DNA of 64,000 bases. Origin: Rahnella laticis. GTDB taxonomy: Bacteria > Pseudomonadota > Gammaproteobacteria > Enterobacterales > Enterobacteriaceae. Below are positions 47,375 through 55,664 of the stretch, one piece after another. The stretch spans positions 124,001 through 188,000 of the forward strand of contig NZ_JADOBI010000006.1 of the NCBI RefSeq assembly GCF_015644585.1. Direction: 5' to 3'. Position numbers and translations under genes: made by a program. Position 1 is the first letter of the stretch; every line of letters starts with the position of its first letter. Below the pieces are notes generated by a model, which worked only from the letters and a program-made list of their open reading frames with translations, was not told the origin of the DNA and ran no database searches.

Positions 47375-49621
47375 ATGAAAAAACATACGCCATTTAAATA
47401 TATAAAGATCATACTTTGTATTTTGATGAGCTTTCCTGTCTGCGCACAAGAAGGTTTCATCCTTCCAACGCTGGGCAGCCAGGATGTATTTTCAGACAAG
47501 GCTCCGGCCAGTAATAATGAAAGCGTTAGTCAGACTCTCGGGAATAAATCTGCACAGGTTTTAACAAATGAAGCGCAACAAGGCTTCCAAAATCTCAGCG
47601 TCGAAGGCGCGAAAAGTCAGCTGTATCAGTACGGAAAAGGCGCGGCGACCCAGGCCGTGCAGTCACAGGCGGAGCAATTGTTGTCGCCTTACGGCCATAT
47701 CAAAACGACGCTGAATGTTGGCGATGACGGCAACCTGGACGGTTCATCACTGGATTATTTAATTCCCTGGTATGCCGGTGAAAGTACGCTAATTTTTAAC
47801 CAATTTTCAGCGCACAGTAAAGATGGCCGTAATATCGCCAATATCGGTGCAGGCGTTCGATATAACGTCAGTAAAGACTGGATGCTGGGGGTGAATACTT
47901 TCTATGATTATGACATCAGCCGTAGTCACCGCCGGGGAAGTCTTGGTTCAGAAGTGTGGACGAATTTCTTAAAAATTAACGGAAACTATTATATTCCTTT
48001 GTCTAAGTGGAAAGCGTCAGCGGACTTCGATAATTACGAAGAACGTCCGGCTCAGGGCTGGGATGTCCGTCTCCAGACCTATTTACCTTTTTATCCGCAA
48101 TTAGGTTCATCGCTTATTTACGAACAATATTATGGCGATCAGGTCGCGCTTTTTGGCACCGACAATCTCCAGGAAGATCCATCCTCTGTGACGCTGGGCG
48201 TAGACTATACGCCGGTGCCATTAGTGACGATGGGTGCCGGTTATAAACAGGGTGATTCTGGCGAGAAGGAACTGACTGCTAATGTCAGTTTTGATTATCA
48301 CATCGGTACCCCTCTTTCTAAACAGCTGGACACCTCTGCGGTTGCCGATATGCGTACGCTGGCGGGCAGCCGGATGGACTTTGTCGATCGCAACAACGAT
48401 ATCGTGCTGGAATACAGTGAAGTTAAAGATCTCGATATCGACGTCTACCTCAAACCGACCAGCACCGCGCCGCAATGTATTTTGGGCGATGACCCCGATG
48501 AGGCACAGGCTTACGAAGGATGTCACTGGACGCTGAATGCGGACATTAAATCTCACCGCAAAATTGCATCGGCGCGGTGGGTGCCGGTTGGCGGATATTC
48601 TGCCGAAAATACGCTGGCCTTACCGGCGCTGTCACCGTCATCGAACATCAGTGCCGGTAACAATAACCACTGGACGCTGACGTTCCCGGCGTGGGTCAGC
48701 TCGAAAGACCCGCACGCTAACGAATACGATTTAGCGGTGACCTTTAGCGATGATAAAGGCGACAGCAAGCAGTCCAATGTGGTGAAAATTAAAGTGTCCG
48801 AAGCGCCGGTCAGTTATCAGCTGGCGATTAAAAACGATCCGCAAAGTGATAAAGCCGTGAAACGCAGCGCAAATGGCAAAGACACGGTCGATCTGGAAGC
48901 CACTGGCGCGAAAGTTTCCGGGTTACAGGGCGAAACGACGGCGCTGACCGGCGAAAACCTGAACATGAATTTCCATGCTTATGCCGTTGCAGATAAAAAT
49001 CATGAGCATGAAATTAAAATCCACGCCTCCAGAGAGGATTGCGATAAAAATACCGGCGACCTTTATTACGTGAATTCTCCGGATAAAGGGAAATCAACCA
49101 TTGCCAGTACGCTGCCAGGTATTTTCTCGATTATTGCCACACCGGCCGATCATGAAAACCAGCAAACAAATCAGGTTCTGGTGGACTTTAATGCCGGAAA
49201 TAAAGAAATCGTCACGGCCATTGTGGATACACAAAATCCGGATGTGAATCTGACCGCAACAAAAGGCAATCAGCTTTTGTTAGGTCACGAATATCAGTTC
49301 AGGGTGGCTTATGACAGTAATAAGAACGGGCAATGGGATCCGACAGATCGCGAAACTATTTCTGATACAGACAAGACACCGATTATTTCTCTGGTGAATT
49401 ATAAATGGCTGTTTGACGGAATTAATCCGCAAGGCGAAAAAGGCGGCTATGCAAATAGTAATACCGATAACCACAATCTGGTTATTCCGGATACCAATGC
49501 GCAAGCCAATACCGTATTAGCATCGGCAGGAAAAAGCGGAATTCAGGGATTTGAATTAAAAGCAGACTTTGAGCTTTCAGATGCAGGTTCAAAGCTTCTT
49601 AAAAGTCTCTCCGCCAATTAA
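47375..49621 (+). CDS. Inverse autotransporter (intimin/invasin-type beta-barrel) protein, ZirT/SinH-like
   Basis: 748 residues. Signal peptide 1-24 (cut after PVCA). There is an alpha-helical lead-in (~45-105) without a LysM domain, then an outer-membrane beta-barrel of the inverse autotransporter family (~106-335; GAGVRYNVSKDWMLGVNTFY, YEERPAQGWDVRL, LGVDYTPVPLVTMGAGYK). The barrel-exit signature FVDRNNDIVLEYSEV is at 336-350. The exported part (~350-748) holds Ig-like segments and ends with a ~120-residue domain (625-735) homologous to the C-terminal domain of the next gene product, including an EF-hand-like loop DSNKNGQWDPTD (647-658). It is short for an invasin and is followed by two small exported proteins, as in the Salmonella ZirT-ZirS-ZirU locus. 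Confidence 0.88.
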   Translation: MKKHTPFKYIKIILCILMSFPVCAQEGFILPTLGSQDVFSDKAPASNNESVSQTLGNKSAQVLTNEAQQGFQNLSVEGAKSQLYQYGKGAATQAVQSQAEQLLSPYGHIKTTLNVGDDGNLDGSSLDYLIPWYAGESTLIFNQFSAHSKDGRNIANIGAGVRYNVSKDWMLGVNTFYDYDISRSHRRGSLGSEVWTNFLKINGNYYIPLSKWKASADFDNYEERPAQGWDVRLQTYLPFYPQLGSSLIYEQYYGDQVALFGTDNLQEDPSSVTLGVDYTPVPLVTMGAGYKQGDSGEKELTANVSFDYHIGTPLSKQLDTSAVADMRTLAGSRMDFVDRNNDIVLEYSEVKDLDIDVYLKPTSTAPQCILGDDPDEAQAYEGCHWTLNADIKSHRKIASARWVPVGGYSAENTLALPALSPSSNISAGNNNHWTLTFPAWVSSKDPHANEYDLAVTFSDDKGDSKQSNVVKIKVSEAPVSYQLAIKNDPQSDKAVKRSANGKDTVDLEATGAKVSGLQGETTALTGENLNMNFHAYAVADKNHEHEIKIHASREDCDKNTGDLYYVNSPDKGKSTIASTLPGIFSIIATPADHENQQTNQVLVDFNAGNKEIVTAIVDTQNPDVNLTATKGNQLLLGHEYQFRVAYDSNKNGQWDPTDRETISDTDKTPIISLVNYKWLFDGINPQGEKGGYANSNTDNHNLVIPDTNAQANTVLASAGKSGIQGFELKADFELSDAGSKLLKSLSAN

Positions 49622-49678
49622 ACCTGGCGAAATTTATTTGAACGTTAACTGAATACAAACTTACAGAGTGATATTGAT

Positions 49679-50569
49679 ATGACAAAGTTTAATAAAACCC
49701 TTCTGGCCAGCCTGTTATTTGCCGGCTGCTCACACGTTGCTTTAGCTGATATGACGGATTCTGCCGGTCAGCTGATCGGGACCGTGCCGGTGTTGAAAGG
49801 TACCGACGCAGGCCAGTCAGACCACAGCGTTTCCTTCTCGAACGGACACGAAAGCGGTTCGACAGAAGCGATGACTCCTGGCGATAAAATCACGTTAAAT
49901 TATACATTTAAAGACGCAGAAGGCGACGTTGACGGCAGTAAAACCACCATCAAATGGTTCACCACCAGCGACGGTAAAGGTGCCGATAAAACTGCATTAG
50001 CCAACGACGGTAAGGATTCCTATACCATCGCGGCGGTTGATGCAGGCCGCTATCTGGGGGCAGAAATTACCGAACAAACCTCGACCGGTATGCCGTCAAA
50101 AGGTCAGGTTATTACTATCGAAGACGTCAGCGCCAACGATACGACGGATGCGATCCCGAACGGCCCGATCGTCGGCGGCAAGGTTGGCGTAGAGATTGTT
50201 GATGCGACCGCACCAACCGTCAACCTGATCGGTAAGGCAAACAGCCAGTTGTTGGTCGGCCACACTTACCAGTTCAAAGCCTGGTATGACGCCAACAATA
50301 ACGGCACGTGGGATGCGGGCGAACTGGAAGCAACCAGCAACTACACCTACAAATGGTTCTTCGAAGGCAACAGCGCAACTACCAACACAGCGGGCGGTTA
50401 TGCGGTCCCTGCAACGAACGGCAAAGATCTGGTTATTCCTGCTACGAATACCCTGGCGAAAGGTATCTTCGCGACCGCCGGCGCAGACGGTGTTCAGGGT
50501 TACAGCCTGAAAGTTGATTACTCTCCATTACTGAAATCAGTAAGAACCGTTAAATCCGTCAGGAAATAA
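49679..50569 (+). CDS. Small exported ZirU/SinI-like protein
   Basis: 296 residues. Signal peptide 1-23 (ALA before Asp24). Domain 1 (~65-155; GDKITLNYTFKDAEGDVDG, YTIAAVDAGRYLGAEIT, GQVITIEDVSANDTTDAI) is shared with the next gene. Domain 2 (~178-281) is shared with the C-terminus of the upstream barrel protein and contains DANNNGTWDAGE (204-215), an EF-hand-like calcium loop with acidic or Asn residues at positions 1, 3, 5, 9 and 12. It has no membrane anchor. Preceded by AGAGTGAT as ribosome site, 57 bases after the barrel gene. By analogy with ZirTSU it may be secreted through the barrel. A C at residue 17 resembles a lipobox only weakly. Confidence 0.75.
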   Translation: MTKFNKTLLASLLFAGCSHVALADMTDSAGQLIGTVPVLKGTDAGQSDHSVSFSNGHESGSTEAMTPGDKITLNYTFKDAEGDVDGSKTTIKWFTTSDGKGADKTALANDGKDSYTIAAVDAGRYLGAEITEQTSTGMPSKGQVITIEDVSANDTTDAIPNGPIVGGKVGVEIVDATAPTVNLIGKANSQLLVGHTYQFKAWYDANNNGTWDAGELEATSNYTYKWFFEGNSATTNTAGGYAVPATNGKDLVIPATNTLAKGIFATAGADGVQGYSLKVDYSPLLKSVRTVKSVRK

Positions 50570-50612
50570 TTAACCCGGAAGAGTAACGATTTCATTTAAA
50601 GCGTTACTTAAG

Positions 50613-50642
50613 AAAAGTTGGGCACGAAAGTGCTCAACTTTT
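50613..50642 (+). terminator. Possible intra-operon terminator/attenuator
   Basis: Stem AAAAGTTGGGCAC/GTGCTCAACTTTT with loop GAAA and one non-Watson-Crick pair. No T tract beyond the stem, so readthrough into the third gene is likely. It may set different levels of the two exported proteins. Confidence 0.5.
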
Positions 50643-50687
50643 CACATCCTCTGAGCATGTTCAGGCTCAAATAATCAGGATGACATT

Positions 50688-51782
50688 ATGTTTTCACGAT
50701 ATTTCAAGTTATCAGGGCTTTCTCTCCTGATAATACTTGCCTTCAGTACACACTGTCGGGCTGAGGCAACGGAGCCACAGGCCGGTGATTTCATGACGGC
50801 AGCGACGGGTATTTTGAATGGCACCCCTCCGGTCATCAAAAATAATGCCGGTGACAGCAATAAAGTCGATTTCAAAAAAATCAGCGAACACGACGACAGC
50901 GATGAGCTCGATGATGGCGATATCGTCACATTGACGTGGGAATTACAGGATAACGAAGGCGATGCCGATGCCACGCTGGCGTCCATCGTCTGGACCTGCG
51001 ATCACCCGACCAAAGGCTCGCGTGTACTGGCGACGCAGGTTAACAGCTACACGATTACTTCAGCAGATTATGGCTGCGATATTAGCGTGGCGTTACAACC
51101 TAAAACGCAAACGGGTATTCCCCGTAGCGGAGACGCTATTACTGTTACCGATATTAGTGCTTATGATGACAACGATAATATTATCGAAGGGCCGGTCAAC
51201 CCGCACTCTGTTAATTTTACAGACTATATTGTCGCGCCCGGTACCAGTGAAAGTAAAACGGTCAGCCCGGATAAAATTCTGCATACCGGCTGGGTTGGCG
51301 CAGAAGTTCAGCTGGAAACGGACAACCCGGAATCTCAGATTATCTGGGCAAGTAGCAATAAAAACGTCGCCACCGTCACTCAGGACGGGCTGGTGACTTT
51401 TCTGACAAAAGGCCCGGTCACGATACAGGCCAGAAATGACAAAGCCATTGCGCGTATAAAATTTAATCCGTCCGAATTCTTTATTTTCAGCACCGTAAAA
51501 ATGAACTGGCAGGATGCAAAAGACTGGTGCGAATCTCAGGGATATACCTTGCCTGACTCCGACCATTTATCTACTGCAAAAAATTTGAGAAAGATCCCAG
51601 CAGATGCTTTATGGCAGGAATGGGGCGATATATCTCAACAAAACGCGCAATATTCTGGCATCGTTTTCTGGTCTTCAGATGAATGGGGAGGGGATAGTGC
51701 TTACTATATGTATATTGATGACGGTCGTATAACATCTAACCGTCAAACAGCCAGTGAAGGTGTTGCCTGTCTGGTAAATTAA
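50688..51782 (+). CDS. Exported protein with ZirU-like, BIG2 and C-type-lectin-like domains
   Basis: 364 residues. Signal peptide 1-25 (THCRA). Domain 1 (~68-165; GDIVTLTWELQDNEGDADA, YTITSADYGCDI, GDAITVTDISAYDDNDNI) is homologous to domain 1 of the preceding protein and adds a Cys104-Cys130 pair. A BIG2-type Ig-like domain follows (~190-258; IIWASSNKNVATVTQDGLVT). The C-terminal ~100 residues (262-364; MNWQDAKDWCESQGYTLP, VFWSSDEWGG, EGVACLVN) look like the lectin-like tip domain of intimin/invasin with a Cys281-Cys361 disulfide. It thus carries an adhesin tip without its own barrel. Ribosome site AGGATGAC. Confidence 0.75.
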   Translation: MFSRYFKLSGLSLLIILAFSTHCRAEATEPQAGDFMTAATGILNGTPPVIKNNAGDSNKVDFKKISEHDDSDELDDGDIVTLTWELQDNEGDADATLASIVWTCDHPTKGSRVLATQVNSYTITSADYGCDISVALQPKTQTGIPRSGDAITVTDISAYDDNDNIIEGPVNPHSVNFTDYIVAPGTSESKTVSPDKILHTGWVGAEVQLETDNPESQIIWASSNKNVATVTQDGLVTFLTKGPVTIQARNDKAIARIKFNPSEFFIFSTVKMNWQDAKDWCESQGYTLPDSDHLSTAKNLRKIPADALWQEWGDISQQNAQYSGIVFWSSDEWGGDSAYYMYIDDGRITSNRQTASEGVACLVN

Positions 51783-51800
51783 AAATACGTCGTACGTATT

Positions 51801-52457
51801 TCAATATTCACGCGGTAATTTTTTGAGGATCGCAACAAGTTTGCCATTCTCAATATTAATATATTCACCCTGGCGAAGATCGGACAAAATCTTCATTACC
51901 CCGCTCCGGGCCAGGTGAGTATGTTCGTGAATATAATTAAAAACACTGGTACGCAGCCGCTGTTCCGGCGGCATCATTTCCAGTTCGAAGAGAAATGCGC
52001 AGACGATCTGGTACGTTGATTTGCTGATCAGCAAATTGGTCCGGTAGGCCTGAAAATCACTGAGGTACGTCTGGAAATCCAGTACTTCTTTGAACAGCTG
52101 ATGTTCGCTGACAAGCTCTACAGCGCGGGAATAAGGCAGCGTCTCGAGCACTGCGCCCTTTTCGCTCCTGAACTGATAAAGGTTATTGCGAAAAGGGGAT
52201 CCCTGCATCCCAAATAAATTAGGCGCAGCGGCTCTCACAAATCGCAAATTATCGGCGGTACGGTAAATATTCAACGCGCCGTCTAGAATCAGAATAACTC
52301 GCGCCTCAGCGTTCTCAGGCTGAATTTGAACAACGGAATCTTTTGCTTTTATATCAAGGGGAGCCGACGCCGTCCGAAATGCCGTAATAAGGGTATTAAT
52401 GGTCTCAATCGGCTTGAGCATCGGGGTTAATAAATCAGGAACAGGCCTTTTATCCAT
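51801..52457 (-). CDS. IprA-like winged-helix regulator (Crp/Fnr-related)
   Basis: 218 residues. The N-terminal ~120 residues have a cyclic-nucleotide-domain-like beta fold without an evident nucleotide-binding motif. The C-terminal part (HEHTHLARSGVMKILSDLRQ, then GEYINIENGKLVAILKKLP) is a winged helix-turn-helix. The overall layout matches the IprA/YaiV family; Salmonella IprA affects hydrogen peroxide resistance. It is convergent with the adhesin operon, 18 bases past its end, and divergent from the acyltransferase gene. A role in controlling the adjacent secreted proteins is a reasonable guess only. Confidence 0.7.
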   Translation of the reverse strand: MDKRPVPDLLTPMLKPIETINTLITAFRTASAPLDIKAKDSVVQIQPENAEARVILILDGALNIYRTADNLRFVRAAAPNLFGMQGSPFRNNLYQFRSEKGAVLETLPYSRAVELVSEHQLFKEVLDFQTYLSDFQAYRTNLLISKSTYQIVCAFLFELEMMPPEQRLRTSVFNYIHEHTHLARSGVMKILSDLRQGEYINIENGKLVAILKKLPREY

Positions 52458-52629
52458 TTTACGTACCCTTTCCCCTGAATTGTTGAGTTTACCTACACAC
52501 TATAGTCCGGCGCGGGCACTATACGGAAATAATTCTGCGCCGGAAAGGTTCGTTATTCTGTCATTTCGCTGACACATCACTGTCACACCGGCTGACTATG
52601 GTCAGATGACTTCAACCGGAGGACATCCT

Positions 52630-54333
52630 ATGTTCAGCATGGATACCCTGTTTCAGGATCTCGACCCGCAGCACAAAACCCCTTCCTGGCAACGCCGTCT
52701 CTTAAAAGCCCTGTTCCGCGAAAAAGAATTCCATCGTTTTGCCGAACAACATCAGCATCTGAAAGGCATTGATATGGCCGAACAGGTGCTTGAGCATTTT
52801 AATATTCGCTGTGAACTGACGGAACGCGATCGGGAGCAAATCCCAAGCTACGGGCCGGTGGTTATCGTCGCCAACCATCCGATCGGGACGCTCGACGGGC
52901 TGGCATTGCTGCACGCGGTGGCGTCTGTACGCCCTGACGTCAAAGTGGTCGCGAACCAGATATTGTCGCTGGTGACATCGCTCGGCAGCCTGATGATCCC
53001 GGTTGATAATATGGGCAACCGCACCCGCCGCAACCAGGTCACGCAGATGCAGGAGCATCTGGCGAATCAGGGCGTGCTGATTGTGTTCCCGGCCGGTGAA
53101 GTGTCGCGCATGAGTACCAAAGGCGTACGCGACGGAAAATGGCATACCGGTTTTATCCGCCTTGCCGCCAAAGCCCGTGCTCCGGTGGTTCCGGTGCATA
53201 TCGGCGGCAGCAACAGCGCACTATTTTATCTTAGCTCAATGATTTACCGCCCGCTCAGCACCTTATTGCTGGTTCATGAAATGTTCGGTCAACGCGGCAA
53301 CAGCCTCACGCTGAAAATCGGCGCGCGTATTCCTTATTCCAGCTGGCACGACGGACAAATGACGGCGGGCGATCTGGCCGCGCGTTTTAGAAAACACGTT
53401 TATCGCCTTGGCAGCGGAAAGCCTGAGCTGTTTCATACCGAAACGTCGATTGCCCGCGCCGAAGACCGCGCCGTGCTGAAACACGCGCTGGAAGCCAGTG
53501 AAGTGCTGGGTAAAACGCCCGACGGCAAAATGATTTACCTCTATCGCCGCCACGGCGAAGATTACGTGCCGATCCTGCGCGAACTGGGGCGGCTGCGCGA
53601 AATTGCGTTCCGTGCAGTGGGCGAAGGCAGCGGCCGTCGACGCGATCTCGACGGTTACGATGACGATTATTATCACCTGGTATTGTGGGATCCGCAGGCG
53701 CTGGAAATCGTCGGCGCTTACCGGTTTATCTCGACCGCCGAACAGGTTGCCAGCAAAGGTCTGAACGGCATTTACAGCCAGAGCCTGTTCCAGTACGGCC
53801 ATCAGATGGACCCGATTCTCGCGCAGGGCATTGAACTCGGACGCAGCTTTATTCAACCCGCGTACTGGGGCAAACGCGGGCTGGATTATTTATGGCTCGG
53901 CATCGGCGCGTATCTGGCGAAATATCCGCAAACGCGTTACCTGTTTGGCCCGGTGTCGATTTCGGGGGGATTACCGCTGGCCGCACGCGATTTACTGGTC
54001 GCCTTCTATCGCCTGTATTTCGCGCCCGCACTGCCGCTGGCGACGTCGCGCCGCCCTTATCCGGCGTCTTTGCCCGACGTGCTCGCACAGTTTTGCGGTG
54101 ATGACTATCAGGAAGATTTGCAGCGCCTGAAACGTCTGCTGGCAAACCTCGGTTGCAGTATTCCGGCGCTGTATAAGCAGTATTCAGAACTTTGCGAAAC
54201 CGGCGGCGTGCAGTTTATTGATTTCGGCAGCGACCCGGAATTCAACCACTGCATCGACGGGCTGGTTCTGGTGGATCTCAGTCAGCTGAAACCGTCTAAG
54301 TTTGAACGCTATATCGCGGTGCACCAGGGCTGA
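52630..54333 (+). CDS. olsF: Bifunctional ornithine lipid synthase, OlsF-type (acyltransferase fusion)
   Basis: 567 residues from the ATG at 52630 (GGAGG 8 bases upstream). N-terminal PlsC-like acyltransferase domain (~1-270) with VANHPIGTLDG (His83, Asp89) and FPAGEVSR (153-160). C-terminal OlsB-like, GNAT-fold N-acyltransferase domain (~290-567; EIVGAYRFISTAEQ, LFQYGHQMDPI, ELGRSFIQPAYWGKRG, LFGPVSISGGLP). This fusion matches OlsF of Serratia, in which the C-terminal half N-acylates ornithine with a 3-hydroxyacyl chain and the N-terminal half O-acylates it, giving phosphorus-free ornithine lipids. It probably acts at the inner membrane. It stands alone with a terminator behind it. Confidence 0.85.
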   Translation: MFSMDTLFQDLDPQHKTPSWQRRLLKALFREKEFHRFAEQHQHLKGIDMAEQVLEHFNIRCELTERDREQIPSYGPVVIVANHPIGTLDGLALLHAVASVRPDVKVVANQILSLVTSLGSLMIPVDNMGNRTRRNQVTQMQEHLANQGVLIVFPAGEVSRMSTKGVRDGKWHTGFIRLAAKARAPVVPVHIGGSNSALFYLSSMIYRPLSTLLLVHEMFGQRGNSLTLKIGARIPYSSWHDGQMTAGDLAARFRKHVYRLGSGKPELFHTETSIARAEDRAVLKHALEASEVLGKTPDGKMIYLYRRHGEDYVPILRELGRLREIAFRAVGEGSGRRRDLDGYDDDYYHLVLWDPQALEIVGAYRFISTAEQVASKGLNGIYSQSLFQYGHQMDPILAQGIELGRSFIQPAYWGKRGLDYLWLGIGAYLAKYPQTRYLFGPVSISGGLPLAARDLLVAFYRLYFAPALPLATSRRPYPASLPDVLAQFCGDDYQEDLQRLKRLLANLGCSIPALYKQYSELCETGGVQFIDFGSDPEFNHCIDGLVLVDLSQLKPSKFERYIAVHQG

Positions 54334-54350
54334 ATCCCTTTTTCTGACAT

Positions 54351-54389
54351 AAAAAAAGGGCGCCCTCTGTATAAACAAAGGCGCCTTTT
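54351..54389. terminator. Bidirectional terminator between olsF and the fkpA-like gene
   Basis: Arms AAAAAAAGGGCGCC and GGCGCCTTTTCTT around a ~14-base loop, A/T tracts at both ends. It lies between converging genes. Confidence 0.75.
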
Positions 54390-54403
54390 CTTATTAATCG
54401 GGA

Positions 54404-55444
54404 TTACTGCGCTTTATTCACATCCACTACGGTAATGGTGTAAATCACCACTACGTCCGGCCGTTTGGCGTCACTGGCGTTTTCAACGGCAGCAGGCGGA
54501 ATGACCACCTGAATCTCACCACCTTTGCGGATCAGTTTTACGCTGTCGCGCAGAACCGGCGGCATATTCGCCACGCGGAAGACCTGATTAGCATTCTCAA
54601 CCTGCGGGCCGTCTACGATGGTGCCGTCCACCAGTTTGCCCTGATAACCGACCTCTACCATGTCGGTATCTTTGAGAATGCTGCCCTCACCTTTGTTTTT
54701 AACCAGATACAGCAAACCTTGTTTGGTCTTTTTCACGCCATCTTGTTTGGCGAAATCAGCCAGGAAGGCTTTATCCGCGGCACTCTTTTTATCCATTTCC
54801 GCTTTCGTCAGGACTTTGACCTGTTCATCAAACGCCGTCAGCGTCGTGTGAATGTCCTGATCGCTCATTTTCACCTGATTATTAAAGGTGTCGGCGATCC
54901 CGGCCAGCATGATCTCTTTGCTCATGGTGATGTGCAGCGCCTTCTGCTGCTCAATCTGTTCTTCGATGTAACGCGCCATCGCGACACCGCTGGCGTAAGC
55001 GCGTTTCTGCTCTTCACTGTCGAGGCTGAACGCTGGTTTCACCGGCGCTTTCGGTTCTTCTTTCACCGCAGGAACGGTGGCTGCCGATGTCGGTAAAGTC
55101 GTCAGCGGAGCCGGGGTTTCAGTAACAACAGGAGCCGGTTTTTCAGGCACTGCCGGAGCAGCTTCGGCGGAAACAACAGGCGCCGGTTTTTCAGGCGCTG
55201 CCGGAGGAGCTTCGGCGGAAACAACAGGAGCCGGTTTTTCAGGCACTGCCGGTGCAGCTTCGGCGGAAACAGCAGGCGCCGGTTTTTCAGGCGCTGCCGG
55301 AGCAGATTCAGCGGGAACAGCAGGCGCCGACGTTACGGCAGGTTCCGGGGTGACGACCGGCGCGGGATCAGCGGCAACGGCTGCGCCGGACAACATCAGT
55401 AAACCAGCAAGGCAGGCGTTTTTTTTACGAGTCAGAGAGAACAT
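54404..55444 (-). CDS. FkpA-like periplasmic protein with Pro/Ala repeat linker and degenerate FKBP domain
   Basis: 346 residues against ~270 for FkpA. Signal peptide 1-24 (GAAVA). Residues ~25-137 are a Pro/Ala/Glu-rich linker with four 16-residue repeats (unit EKPAPVVSAEAAPAVP). Then comes an FKBP N-terminal dimerisation domain (~138-235) and an FKBP-fold C-terminus. The isomerase pocket is poorly kept: FkpA's FDNSY, VIPGW and AYG positions read VDGPQ, NMPPV and VEN here, although KGGEIQVVIPP is retained. It may be a chaperone without isomerase activity. Its place next to olsF is not that of E. coli fkpA, so it may be a paralog. Confidence 0.75.
   Translation of the reverse strand: MFSLTRKKNACLAGLLMLSGAAVAADPAPVVTPEPAVTSAPAVPAESAPAAPEKPAPAVSAEAAPAVPEKPAPVVSAEAPPAAPEKPAPVVSAEAAPAVPEKPAPVVTETPAPLTTLPTSAATVPAVKEEPKAPVKPAFSLDSEEQKRAYASGVAMARYIEEQIEQQKALHITMSKEIMLAGIADTFNNQVKMSDQDIHTTLTAFDEQVKVLTKAEMDKKSAADKAFLADFAKQDGVKKTKQGLLYLVKNKGEGSILKDTDMVEVGYQGKLVDGTIVDGPQVENANQVFRVANMPPVLRDSVKLIRKGGEIQVVIPPAAVENASDAKRPDVVVIYTITVVDVNKAQ
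55131..55322. repeat. In-frame 48-base tandem repeat, 4 copies
   Basis: Four head-to-tail units of exactly 48 bases starting at 55131, 55179, 55227 and 55275, each beginning GGMGCCGGTTTTTCAGGC. They code for the Pro/Ala-rich linker of the FkpA-like protein. Copy number is expected to vary between strains. Confidence 0.9.
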
Positions 55445-55664
55445 AACAGTCCTTTGCTAAGAGAGAGTCCCCGCAGGGCGTGATAATTTTCAGGCAGGTT
55501 ATATTATTTTCGGAAAAGAAATATCTGATTCGGCGCAAGACTGTCGAAAAGAAACAATAAAACTGTTATGAAACAGCCCACCCGTCAGAATTCTAATATG
55601 TAAAAATCTTAATTTACACAGACCCTTCAGATTATTCAGCGTCCGCGCATTCATGAAAACAATA

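Noticed and set aside
49679-49750. Lipoprotein signal in the ZirU-like protein
   Set aside because: Cys17 follows FAG, but position -3 is Phe and a normal signal peptidase I site (ALA before Asp24) is better; treated as a soluble exported protein.
55131-55322. CRISPR-like array
   Set aside because: The four 48-base units are contiguous without spacers and encode a protein linker in frame.
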